Part shown: piece by piece, positions 53,113 through 62,400 of the stretch | Layout: every line of letters starts with the position of its first letter | Position numbering within the stretch: the stretch's first letter is position 1 | Made by a program: the position numbers and the translations under genes | Origin: Myotis daubentonii | Lineage: Eukaryota > Chordata > Mammalia > Chiroptera > Vespertilionidae | DNA length: 64,000 nucleotides | Direction of reading: 5' to 3' | Assembly: GCF_963259705.1 (NCBI RefSeq) | Contig: NC_081840.1 | Span: 101,600,626-101,664,625 of the forward strand | The notes under the pieces: generated by a model | Database searches by the model: none | Told to the model about the DNA's origin: nothing | Seen by the model: only the letters and a program-made list of their open reading frames with translations

Positions 53113-55376
53113 TTGTTGATAGGCATTTTTTTGTTGCCATTTTGATGTTCATTTTTTAATTTTTTTCTTCTTCTTCCCCTTCTTAAAGAATACCCTTTAT
53201 CATTTCATATAGTACTAGTTTGGTGGTGATGAATTTCTTTAGCTTTTTCTGTTTGTGAAGCTGTTTATCTGACCTTCAATTCTAAATGATAGCTTTGCTT
53301 GGTAGAGTAATCTTGGCTGTAGGTCCTTGCTATTCATCACTTTGAATATTTCTTGCCACTCCCTTCTGGCGTGCATATTATTGTTGAGAAATCAGCTGAC
53401 AGTCGTATGAGCATTCCCTTGTATGTAACTAAATGCTTTTCTTTTGCTGCTTTTAAAATTCTCTCTTTGTCTTTAGACCTTGGCATTTTAATAATGGTAT
53501 GTCTTCGTGTGGTCCTCTTTGTTTTTCTCTAATTTGAAACTCTCTGTGCTTTATGAACTTGTGAGTCTATTTCACCAGGTAGGGGGAAACCTATTATTTC
53601 TTCAAAAAGGTTTTCAATATCTTGCTCTTTCTTCTTCTGGCACCCCCATAATGGAAATGTTGGTATGCTTGAAGTTGTCTCAGAGGCTCCTTACACTATC
53701 TTCATGTTTTGGGATTCTTTTTTCTTTTTGGGTGTTTTTGCTTCCTCATACTTGCAATTGTTGATTTGATTCTCAGAATCCTCTAATCTCAGAATTCCTG
53801 TAGATTATTATTTATTTCAGTCAGTGTATGCTTAATTTTTGACTGGTCCTTGTCCATTTTTTTGGGAGGTTTCTAGAAGATTCTTGGATAACCTTATAAC
53901 TGTGGTTTTGAACTCTATATCCAATAGTTTGCTTTCTTCCATTTCGTTCATTTGTGAGATGTTTCTTTGTCTCTGCATTTTGGCTGATTCCCTGTGTTTT
54001 TTCCTAAGTATTGGGTAGAGCTGTTATGTCTTCTTGAGTTGAGAGAGTGGCCTTGTGTGGTAGTTGTTCTATAGGGCCCAGTGGCTCAGCTTTCCCAGTC
54101 AACTGAGCTGGGCACTCTAGATGCACCCCTTTGTGGGATGTTAGCACAGTCTTGTTGTAGTTGAGACTTGATTGCTGTTGGTGTTACTGGGAGGAATTGG
54201 CCTCCAGGCCAATTGGCTGGGAGGACCAGTTGCAACTACAGTGGGAGAGCTGCTGTGCAGGAGACACCACTATGGAGCAAGACTTGCTTCAGTGGGGCTT
54301 TGGCGCTCACTGAGTCTGCCCTTTGAGTGTGCTGCTTATGGATGTGTTTAGTTGTAATCTGGTATGGCCTGACACTGACCACTGGGTATACTGACTCTTG
54401 GGTCTCCAAGGAAGTCCAAGGCCAGCTACTGCCTGGAGCCACCCAGTGGGAGCTACAGGGAGATCTGTGGATTCCTCCTCTTTGTATTGGGTTTGGAAGT
54501 GCCCAGATGAAGCCCAGCTGTGAAGCAACGCAGGCTGGTGCTGGTGCTGGATCTTGGGCCTTTTATTGATAGATTTGGGGATCCCTGACCCAGCTTCAGC
54601 TTTTTTGAGAGATTTTTGCCTGAGCAAGGACAAGCCATTCATATGCAAAAGACACTGCCCACAGCTCGGATGGGATTGTAAATTGGATGAGGAGGGATTT
54701 TAGGGAATCACCAGAGCGGAAAAACAGAAATGGCTGCCAGTTATCCCTGCCACTGGGGAGGTTCCAGCATAGGACCAATGATCCCTGTGAGCACCTCCAT
54801 CTGGGAGAAAGCCTTCCCTGAGTTCCTTCCCCAATGTCAGATGATCCAGTTTCTCATCCTTGTATGTGTCTATGTTCCCCAGAGCCTTGCCCTGATGCTG
54901 GAGCTCAGAGGAGGCAGGACCTTGTAAGTTCAGTTGGTGGTGCCAGCCTTTTAAGAGGAACAGCTGAGTCTCTAGCAGCCTCTGTGTCACTGAGCGCCAA
55001 TCCTCACTGGTTTTTACAGCCCATAGTTGTTACTGCCCATAGGGACTTCTTTCCCCAGCCATGGGACCCTGGGCTTGGGGTCTGATGTGGGGCTGGGATT
55101 CCTTGCTCCTCCTGGCCGACCTCCACAGAGACGATCTCCCTCCTGATTAAAAAAGTGTCACATGTGGGTGCCAGACCAGCTTGTTCTGCACCTCTGCACC
55201 TCCTACCAGTCTCAGTGTGCTTTCTTCTTTACTCCTCTAGTTGTAGAACTTCCATTCAGACAGCTTTACAGTGGTTCTAGATGATGATTGCTCTGTATTT
55301 TAGTTTTCATTTTGATATGGTTGTGGGAGGCGGCAAGTACAGGTGTTTACCTAGGTTGCCATCTTCAAATTTCTGA
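53113..55376 (-). mobile_element. HAL1-1, ORF1 and 5' UTR
   Basis: Antisense ORF1 (53200-53990: CTTTTGGCATTTTAATAATG and LFEEI-type residues, stops throughout), then 5' UTR to AGGTTGCCATCTTCAAATTT. It probably belongs with the 3' end at 41981-43010, making one HAL1 that was later invaded by the intervening 10 kb. Confidence 0.75.
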
Positions 55377-55526
55377 CCTCTATATTCTTTTTCTTTTTTT
55401 TCTTTATTGATTAAGGTATTACATATGTGTCCTTATTCCCCCAGTGCCCCCTACCCCAGCCCTCCACTTGTGCCCTCACACCCCTAGTGTCTGTGTCAAT
55501 TGGTTATGCTTATATGCATGCATGTC
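55377..55526 (-). mobile_element. Severely 5'-truncated L1 3' UTR
   Basis: About 150 bp: TTTATTGATTAAGGTATTAC, TATGTGTCCTTATTCCCCC, GGTTATGCTTATATGCATGC. It is flanked by CTCTATATTCTTTTTC and CTCTATTCTTTTTC. Confidence 0.82.
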
Positions 55527-56650
55527 TCTATTCTTTTTCATTAAAGCATCCATTTCAATAAATTACTGAGTCATAAGCTGACTATCAGAACTAGGAATAT
55601 TCTTAAACTAACAGTCGTATTGAATGCAACTCAGCATACAAGGTCTCCAATGACTTTAAAGCCCATCACAAGAAGACTATAAGCAATAGCAAAGTATTGT
55701 CTCTCAAGCTTTCCAAGAGCCCATTTGTTGAATGTCAAATTCCACTACTCACTGTGTATCTTTGCCAGGGAATCAGGAGCTAAATTGGGCAATTGTTTAT
55801 GCTTAGAATGAAAAGAATAGCACACAAAAATAATACAATAGTACTCTCCTGGAGACCCCCTAAATCATCCACTAGCACTTCTGGAAACACATTGATGTGA
55901 CTGGTGATGTGCCCTGTGGGACCATCTGAGTCTTGCAAATAATCCAGTAATATGTCCTGAAAGCATTTGGTGCACTCACTAGCATCTCCCAAAGTACTGC
56001 TTCCAGAAAGGAATTTTACTTTATTGTCTACATTGTTTGCTGTATCAATTTGTCAGAGAAAAAGCTGCCAGTTTTGACTTGGTAAATTAAGGTAGCAAGT
56101 GAAATTAAAAGTAACAATGAAGTTTTATGTAGTTATTACAGTAGTATAAGAAGGAGTTAAAAAAGGAAAAGGCCCCAAATATATATCATATGTGGAGTGG
56201 GGGTTAAGGGAAGATCATCTTATTGCTGAAGTAGCCATAAATAAAAGGTTCTTGCACTTTTATGAACTCAGGAGCCTTGCAGATGTTAATGTAGGATGGC
56301 TAGGAATATAATAGTTCTGAATACTAAGATGGAACTGAGAAAAGTGTCTTCAGGTTTCCCCAGTAATGTGGTATAGGCAGAGGCACCTACAGAACAGTGA
56401 ATCAGTTCACTCTTCACCCTTTCACAAGTCAGCCTCTGATGAAGGCACCTTGTATAGGAATTCAGAATGCCTAAGAATATGGTGTGGATGGGCCTTAGTC
56501 TTTGACTACAACTACCTCCAACTACCTGTGACTGTGCATCAAGTTTGGTGTAGGTTGAGAAGTTTCCTTTCCATGAGAACTGCCAGGTAGAGTCTTTATA
56601 ATTGTCTGTGGTTGGGCATGAAATATCAAATGTAGAATTTTGACCTGGAG
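55527..56650 (-). other. Decayed retrovirus-like or unique sequence
   Basis: Flank continuity (TCTATTCTTTTTCATTAAAG) suggests it continues the region that ends at 41980. Minus-strand frames (55780-55992; 56286-56747) are open for 70 and 153 codons, but I recognise no domain in them. If the pol-like order holds, this would be where gag lies. Confidence 0.35.
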
Positions 56651-56890
56651 GTGAACTTATATAAACATACATGCATATATTCATATGTGTATACACAGGT
56701 GCATGTGTACATGCACATGTATATGCAGAGAGATATTTAGAAAACATGAGTGTTCACAGGCACCCTCATCCCTCAGGAATTGTTTTTACCTTCCTCCATT
56801 TTATGTTTGTACATCCTTTTTTCACAGTGTGAACCTGACTCTGAACATCAAAACATTTGTTTGTTTAATCTTATAATTTTTCTAAAATAG
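56651..56890. other. Purine/pyrimidine-alternating interval
   Basis: A 56660-56735 run of TGTGCATG/ATATGCA-like alternation (imperfect (TG)n/(CA)n), then AT-rich sequence. No gene seen. Confidence 0.5.
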
Positions 56891-57849
56891 TTTCAGAGTT
56901 GCTTAGTACATACCATTAAAAGATAAAACTACTGAAAAGATTTTGTGATTTGTTTATAGTCTGCCTCTTACTCTCTTGTCCAAGAAAGAGAGTTTATGTC
57001 AAATTATATATTGATCATTACTTGGATTAGTACTTTTTCTCTTTCTAAGTAGATCCATTTCTTTAAGTTTTCTTTCAGTTTTAATTCTCTTACCTTATAC
57101 TCATTGATTTCATTTTAATTTTTGATATATGAAACTTGATTCACATTCTAAAAATAGAAAGTAAGTAAAATGGTAGAGTTAGAGGATTATGATTCCTTCC
57201 CAAGTAGTCCCCTCTCATTTTGTAGGTAACTGACCATATTGTTTTCTTATGTTTCCTGTTTCAAAGTTAAATACCTCTTTATTTCTACTTTTTCTTTTAT
57301 TTATTTTTTTATGTTTTTAAACCAGAAGGTAAAATATAGTTTTTTCCTTTTTCATGTTTTTTTCCACTTAAAATTATTTCCTAGAAACACTTCTAGGTCC
57401 ATTTACAGCAATCTGAAATAATCATGTTAATCATGAGAATTTACACTATGCCATAGTTTATGGAATATACCATATTTTATTCAACCAGTTTTCCATACTT
57501 GAACATTTATGTGGTTTTGAATATTTTTCTGTAATGATAATAATATAAATGTACATTTTTATTTTTGCCTATTAATATGCATTAACTTAAAGTAGAAATA
57601 ACACAAGAAAATTAGAGATTAATATAACATATTTAGTACAAGAAATGTTTATGAATTAAGGAGATAGCTTTAACACTTACCCATTAAAACTCTTACCACA
57701 ATTTTCATGTCAGATATTGCATTATAGTAATTTACTTACAACTGTTTACTTGAAAAATGATGCTGTAGACGTGTTATAAACTTAAAAGTTAGGAATTTCA
57801 CAGTAGATCTGTTTTCTACTTAGTACACTAAATGCCTCTCTTTATATAG
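56891..57849 (+). other. Duplicated intron unit, copy D, upstream part
   Basis: The most complete copy, with no transposon inside. It shares TTACTTGGATTAGT and GGTAACT with 2060-2302, and the roughly 600 bp before the exon with 37440-38127 and 3880-4228. It serves as a reference for where the other copies were interrupted or deleted. Confidence 0.8.
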
Positions 57850-57960
57850 CTCATAACAAACGCACAAGTGAAGATCCTATGATACAGCATCAAGATTCAA
57901 TCTCAAAAACCCAACTGCAAGTGAAGAAAAAAATAACTTCGAATGGTGAGAAACACACTG
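57850..57960 (+). CDS. CCDC7: Internal exon D of the exon-repeat gene (CCDC7-like)
   Basis: This is a 111 bp candidate exon, the same length as exon C, with a TCTTTATATAG acceptor and a CACTG|GTAAGT donor. It is open for 37 codons, phase 1-1. The peptide is (A)HNKRTSEDPMIQHQDSIS, then QLQVKKKITSNGEKHT. It aligns codon by codon with exon C: the QVKKK and GEK positions are kept, while the VPDEN stretch is replaced by RTSED. Rapid change inside a maintained frame suggests either fast evolution of a testis protein or relaxed constraint. It lies 19.6 kb downstream of exon C. Confidence 0.62.
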
Positions 57961-58018
57961 GTAAGTATAATAATTATAGGTAATTTTTTAAAAATTAAAT
58001 TTATTAGGGTGACATCTA
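57961..58018 (+). other. Intron donor side, then L1 3' end
   Basis: GTAAGTATAATAATTATAGG matches the exon C donor flank. From about 57985 TTAAAAATTAAATTTATTAG and GGTGACA is the start of an antisense L1 3' UTR, which resumes at 62054 after the Helitron array. Confidence 0.7.
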
Positions 58019-58567
58019 TCTATACTAATTAAAGCCTAGGTGGCTCTCAAGTGCGATATTGTGACCAAATAGCCGCCACAAGAATGCCGCCACAACATGG
58101 CTGCCACAAGATGGCCACCACAAGATGGCCATTAGCACAGTGGAGGCCTGAGGGTCCTGCGGTGCTGTGCAGCATGGAGGAGGCCAGTCCCATGTCTCTG
58201 CCACCTCACACAGAGGAGATGGGGCCTGGCGGAGGAGGCGGGTCATGGCAGAGGAGGGCAGTTGTGGGCGATAAGGCTGACAGGGGAGGGAAGTTGTGGG
58301 TGATTAGGGCAGCAGGGGAGGGCAGTTGGGAGCAATTGGGCCAGCAGCGGAGCGGTTAGGGGGTGATCAGGCTGGCAGGCAGAAGCAGTTAGGGGCAATC
58401 AAGCAGGCAGACAGGCTAGTGGTAGGAGCCAGCGGTTCTGGATTGTGAGAGGGATGTCCAACTGCCAGTTCAGTTGGACATGCCCTGAGGGGTCCCAGAT
58501 GGGAGAGGGTGCAGACTGGGCTAAGGGACACCCTCCCATGAATGAATTTCGTGCACTGGGTCACTAG
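58019..58567 (+). mobile_element. Helitron array module 1
   Basis: TCTATACTAATTAAAGCC after an A (58018), ending at CTAG 58564-58567 after a TGAATTTCGTGCACTGG terminal hairpin region. The cargo has GCCGCCACAAGATGGCC-like tandem repeats and GGCAGGGGAGGG repeats. Confidence 0.9.
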
Positions 58568-59154
58568 TCTAATCTAATACAAGACAAACATGCAAATTAA
58601 CCATACCTTCGCTACACCTTAAGCCATGCCCACCAGCCAATCAGAGTGACTATGTGCAAATTAACCCAACCAAAATGGTGGCCGGTAGCCACAGAGGTGA
58701 AGCAAGCAGGAGGCTTGGTTGTTCCAGTGATGGGGAAGCCAAGCTTTCTGGTTGGCTCTGAGCTCCACTGAAGGCAACAAAGTTTCAATTATAGAAGGTA
58801 AATAAATCCCAGAATAATAAAAAAGGAGAGGCTGGGAGCTTCCATCACCAGGGGGCTTTGCCAGCCTGAAAAAGGCCCTCAGCCCCTCACCCAGACTGGT
58901 CAGGCCCCCCAGTTGGGACCCCCCACCCTAAAGGGGATGTGGCCAGCCTGAAAACAGCCATCAGCCCCTCACCCAGGCTGGCCAAACCTCCATGGGGTGA
59001 GGGTCCCCACTGGAGGGGGGGGGGCTTGACCAGCCTGAAAACAGCCATCAGCCCCTTACCCAGGCTGGCCAGGCACCCCAGTGGGACCGCCACCCTGATC
59101 CGGGACACCCTTCAGGGCAAACCAACCAGCCCCCACCCGTGCACCAGGCCTCTA
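58568..59154 (+). mobile_element. Helitron array module 2 (5' half of a composite)
   Basis: It begins TCTAATCTAATACAAGAC directly after the CTAG of module 1, and ends in a degraded GTGCACCAGGCCTCTA terminus. The distal cargo (GCCTGAAAACAGCCATCAGC and GGCAAACCAACCAGCC) is shared with 59990-60125 and, in reverse, 52410-52690. Confidence 0.87.
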
Positions 59155-59614
59155 TCCTATATAATAAAAGGGTAATATGCAAACTGACCCTAACAGCAGA
59201 AAGACTGGGAATCACTGGTCACTATGACACACACTGACCACCAGGGGACAGGCTCACAATGCAGGAGCTGCCCCTGGTGGTCAGCACGCTCCCACAGGGG
59301 GAGCTCTGCTCAGCCATAAGCCAGGTTGACGGCTGCCAATACAGCGGTGGTGGTAGGAGCCTCTCCCACCTCCTCAGCAGCGCTAAGGATGTCTAACTGC
59401 AGCTTAGGCGTGCTCTCCGCTGGCAAGTGGACATCCCCTGAGGGCTCCCGGGCTGCCAGAGTGATGTCTGACTGCCAGCTTAGGCCCAGTTCCCCAGGGA
59501 GCAGGCCTAAACCAGCAGGTGGTCATCCCCCAAGGGGTCTCAGACTGCAAGAGGGCACAGGCCAGGCTGAGGGACCCTCCTGAGTGCACAAACTTTTGTG
59601 CACCTGGCCTCTAG
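59155..59614 (+). mobile_element. Helitron array module 3 (HeliBat1-like 5' end)
   Basis: TCCTATATAATAAAAGGG at 59155, then CTGACCACCAGGGGACAGG and CCCCTGGTGGTCAGC, the inverted pair typical of HeliBat 5' regions. It ends at CTAG 59611-59614 after GTGCACAAACTTTTGTGCAC. Confidence 0.9.
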
Positions 59615-60137
59615 TCTACACTAATAAAAGAGAAACATGGTAATTGGCATATAACCACTACCCTTTTCCTTGACTTATCAGCAAGATATGCAAATTAACT
59701 GTCACCAAGATGGTGGCCGGCAGCCAGGCAGCTTGAAACTAACATGAGGCTTGCTTGCCTCAGTGACGGAGGATCGTTGGAGGAAACCAACGTTCCCCGC
59801 CTGCGGCTGCAGGCCTCTGAGCGGGCAGTTTAAGAAACATTGTAACAAATACCGCTGGACTTCAGCCAGCAGATTCGCAACATTGTAAGCAAAGGCCAGA
59901 AACCTACTTTCAGCCGCGGAGGCCTAAGAGCTGGAGCCAAGCCTCAAGGTAAAGCTGGCCCGGAATAAAAAAAAAAAAAAAAAAAAGGAGCGGTTGGGAA
60001 CTTCAGTCACTCCCAGCCTGAAAACAGCCCTCAGCCCCTCACCCAGACTGGCCAGGCACCCCAGTGGGGACCCCCACCCTGATCCAGGACACCCTTCAGG
60101 GCAAACCAGCCGGCCTCACCCATGCACCAGGCATCTA
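59615..60137 (+). mobile_element. Helitron array module 4 (5' half of a composite)
   Basis: TCTACACTAATAAAAGAG directly after the CTAG of module 3. It contains an A-run at 59969-59988 and ends with a degraded GCACCAGGCATCTA. It is the same type as 52399-53112. Confidence 0.9.
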
Positions 60138-60827
60138 CCCTATATAGTAAAAGGGTAATATGCCTCCCGGCACTGGGATCAGCGTGACAGCGGGCAGTGC
60201 CCAAACCCCCTGATCGTCCTGCGGCTCTGTGTGTGACAGGTGGCGGGGCCCCAACCCCCTGAGCAGCCCTGCTCTGTGCCTGATAGGGGGGAGCTTCCCA
60301 ACCCCCAGCCCCCATGGGCCCTGCTCTGTGTGTGATGGGGTAGAGCCATAACCTCCCCATCGGCCCTGCCCTGAGTGTGAGAGTGGCGGCGCCCCAACCC
60401 CCTGATCGGCCCTGCTCTGTGGGTGATAGAGGGTGGTGCCCCAACCCCCTGATGGGCCCTGCTCTCTGCATGAAAGGGGGTGGCGCCGCAACCTCCCCAT
60501 TGACCCTGCCTTGAGTGTGACAGGGGACGGTGCCCCAACCCCCCAATTGGCCCTACCCTGAGCATGACTGAGGGTGGCATCACAACCTCCCAATCTGCCC
60601 TGCTCTGTGCATGATGGGGCGGCGCCCCAACTCCCCAATCGGCCCTGCTCTGAGCCCGACCAGGGGCTGCACCTAGGGATTGGGCCTGCCCTCTGCCACC
60701 TGGGAGCAGGCCTAAGCCAGCAGGGCGTTATCTCCCAAGGGGTCCCAGACTGCAAGAGGGCACAGGCCGGTCTGAGGGACCACCCCTTCCCCCTGAGTGC
60801 ACAAATTTTTGTGCACCAGGCCTCTAG
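60138..60827 (+). mobile_element. Helitron array module 5 (3' half, minisatellite)
   Basis: The CCCTATATAGTAAAAGGG start is mutated at the first base. A minisatellite runs 60185-60690. It ends GTGCACCAGGCCTCTAG at 60827. It corresponds to 51362-52398. Confidence 0.9.
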
Positions 60828-61568
60828 TCTATACTAATAAAAGAGAAAAATGGTAATTGGCGTATGACGATACCCTTTTCATTGGCTAATCAAGGCTATA
60901 TGCAAATTAACTGCCAACTAAGATTGGCAGTTAACTGCCAACAAGATGGCGGTTAATTTGCATATGTAGGCACAATGCAGGGAGGCAAAAGGGAAAGCAG
61001 GAAGAAGCCCCCTACCACTGACAGTGATCGGAAACCCAGGGGGGAGCTAAGAGCTGGGGGGCAGGGCAAAGGCGGCCCTGGGGCCGCCTTTGCCCTGCTC
61101 CCCAGCCATGATCAGAGAATCAGGTGCCTTTGCCGCCCTGGCCAGTGATAGCAGGAAGTAGGTGTGGAGCCAGCGATGGGAGCTGGGCACGGTCGAAGCT
61201 GGCAGTCCCAGGAGCTAGGGGTCCCTTGCCTGGGCCTAAAGCGAAGCCCACGATCGCGGGGCCACTGCAGCTGTGGGTCCCCGCTGCCCGGGCCGGACGC
61301 CTCAGCCAGAGGCTTCCTGCAGGGGCAGGGGCGGAGCCCGCGCGATCGTGGAGCCCCCGCTGCCACTGCAGGTCCCCGCTGCCCGGGCCGGACGCCTAGG
61401 CCAGAGGCGTCAGGCCTGGGCAAGGGGCCAATCCTGTGATTGGAGGGTGATGGGGGTCAACGCCTGAGGGCTTCCCAGTATGTGAGAGGGGGCAGGCTGG
61501 GCTGAGGGACACTCCCCCCCCCCCACCACACACACCCAGTGCACGAATTTCGCGCACCGGGCCCCTAG
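60828..61568 (+). mobile_element. Helitron array module 6 (subfamily H-GC, copy 4)
   Basis: TCTATACTAATAAAAGAG directly after the CTAG of module 5, CTAG at 61565-61568. It carries the GC palindrome (about 61055-61105) and the subterminal ATATGCAAAT/ATTTGCATAT pair. Sense frames 61124-61399 and 61164-61439 are open. Confidence 0.93.
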
Positions 61569-62053
61569 TATATATATAAAAGCCTAAGTGACTGTTATGA
61601 CTAAACGATCGTAATGACTGAAACGACCGGTCAACCAGTCGTTATGATATGCAGTGACTACAATGGGTCAGACACTCAATGCAGGAGCTGCTGCTTGGTG
61701 GTCAGTGAGCTCCCACAGCCAACCTCCCATGGCACCCCTCTCCCCACACTCAGCTGGTTGCAGACCCCTCCCCACTGCTGGCCAGTCAACCTCCCCCAGC
61801 CCCTCCCCAGGGGCCCGGTCAGGGGGCTGGCTGGCCAACCTCCCGCTGTCCTAACCTCCAGGCCCTGATCAGGGGGCCGGCTGACCAACCTCCCATGACC
61901 CCTCCCCCCTAGCCAGCCAACCTCCCGTGGACCCTCTCAGCTGGCCAGCCCCCACAATGGCCCCGATTGGGTGCTGTCCAGCTAACCTCCCGGGGCCCCT
62001 CTCCGCAGCCGGTCCCCTGATATGCCTCAATCGCTGGCCAGACCAAATTCTAG
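61569..62053 (+). mobile_element. Helitron array module 7 (HeliBat-like)
   Basis: It begins TATATATATAAAAGCCTA (TC mutated to TA) directly after the CTAG of module 6, then GACTGAAACGACCGGTCAAC. The cargo has tandem GCCAACCTCCC-type repeats. It ends CTAG at 62050-62053, followed by T and the L1 3' UTR. The terminal hairpin is not evident. Confidence 0.82.
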
Positions 62054-62400
62054 TTGGTTAATAAAATAATACAGGTTTCAAGTGTACAATTCTATGATAC
62101 ATGTATTGCATTGTGTGCCCACCACCCTAAGTCAGATCTCCTTCCATCACTATATATTTGACTTTCTTTACCTTTTATTCACTACCACCCTTTTCCCTCT
62201 GGTAACCATTATACTTGTCTTTATCTAGGAGTTTCTATTTGTTTTCTTCTTTGTTAATAGTGCTTTCAGTTTTATATCACATATGATGTCATGTGGTTCT
62301 TGGTTTATTCCATCAGACTTATTTTGCTTAGCATGATTTTCTCCAGATTCATTCATGTTGTCTCAAATGGTGGTATTTTATCTTTTTTTCATTTTAAAGT
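62054..62400 (-). mobile_element. L1 3' UTR, continuation after the Helitron array
   Basis: TTGGTTAATAAAATAATACA, CAAGTGTACAATTCTATGAT, GTGTGCCCACCACCC. Together with 57985-58018 it reconstitutes ..GGGTGACA-TTGGTTAAT.., so the entire 4 kb array sits in one A^T site of this L1. Confidence 0.82.

Noticed and set aside
56660..56735. Possible regulatory Z-DNA tract
   Set aside because: The alternation is imperfect and short; I see no basis for a functional claim.
56286..56747. 153-codon minus-strand frame as a host gene
   Set aside because: No splice signals, domain, or Kozak-like start that I can defend, and it overlaps an alternating-purine tract; kept only as unassigned sequence.
60031..60755. 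206- and 171-codon minus-strand frames
   Set aside because: Same minisatellite artefact in the other composite Helitron; overlapping frames are open in parallel.
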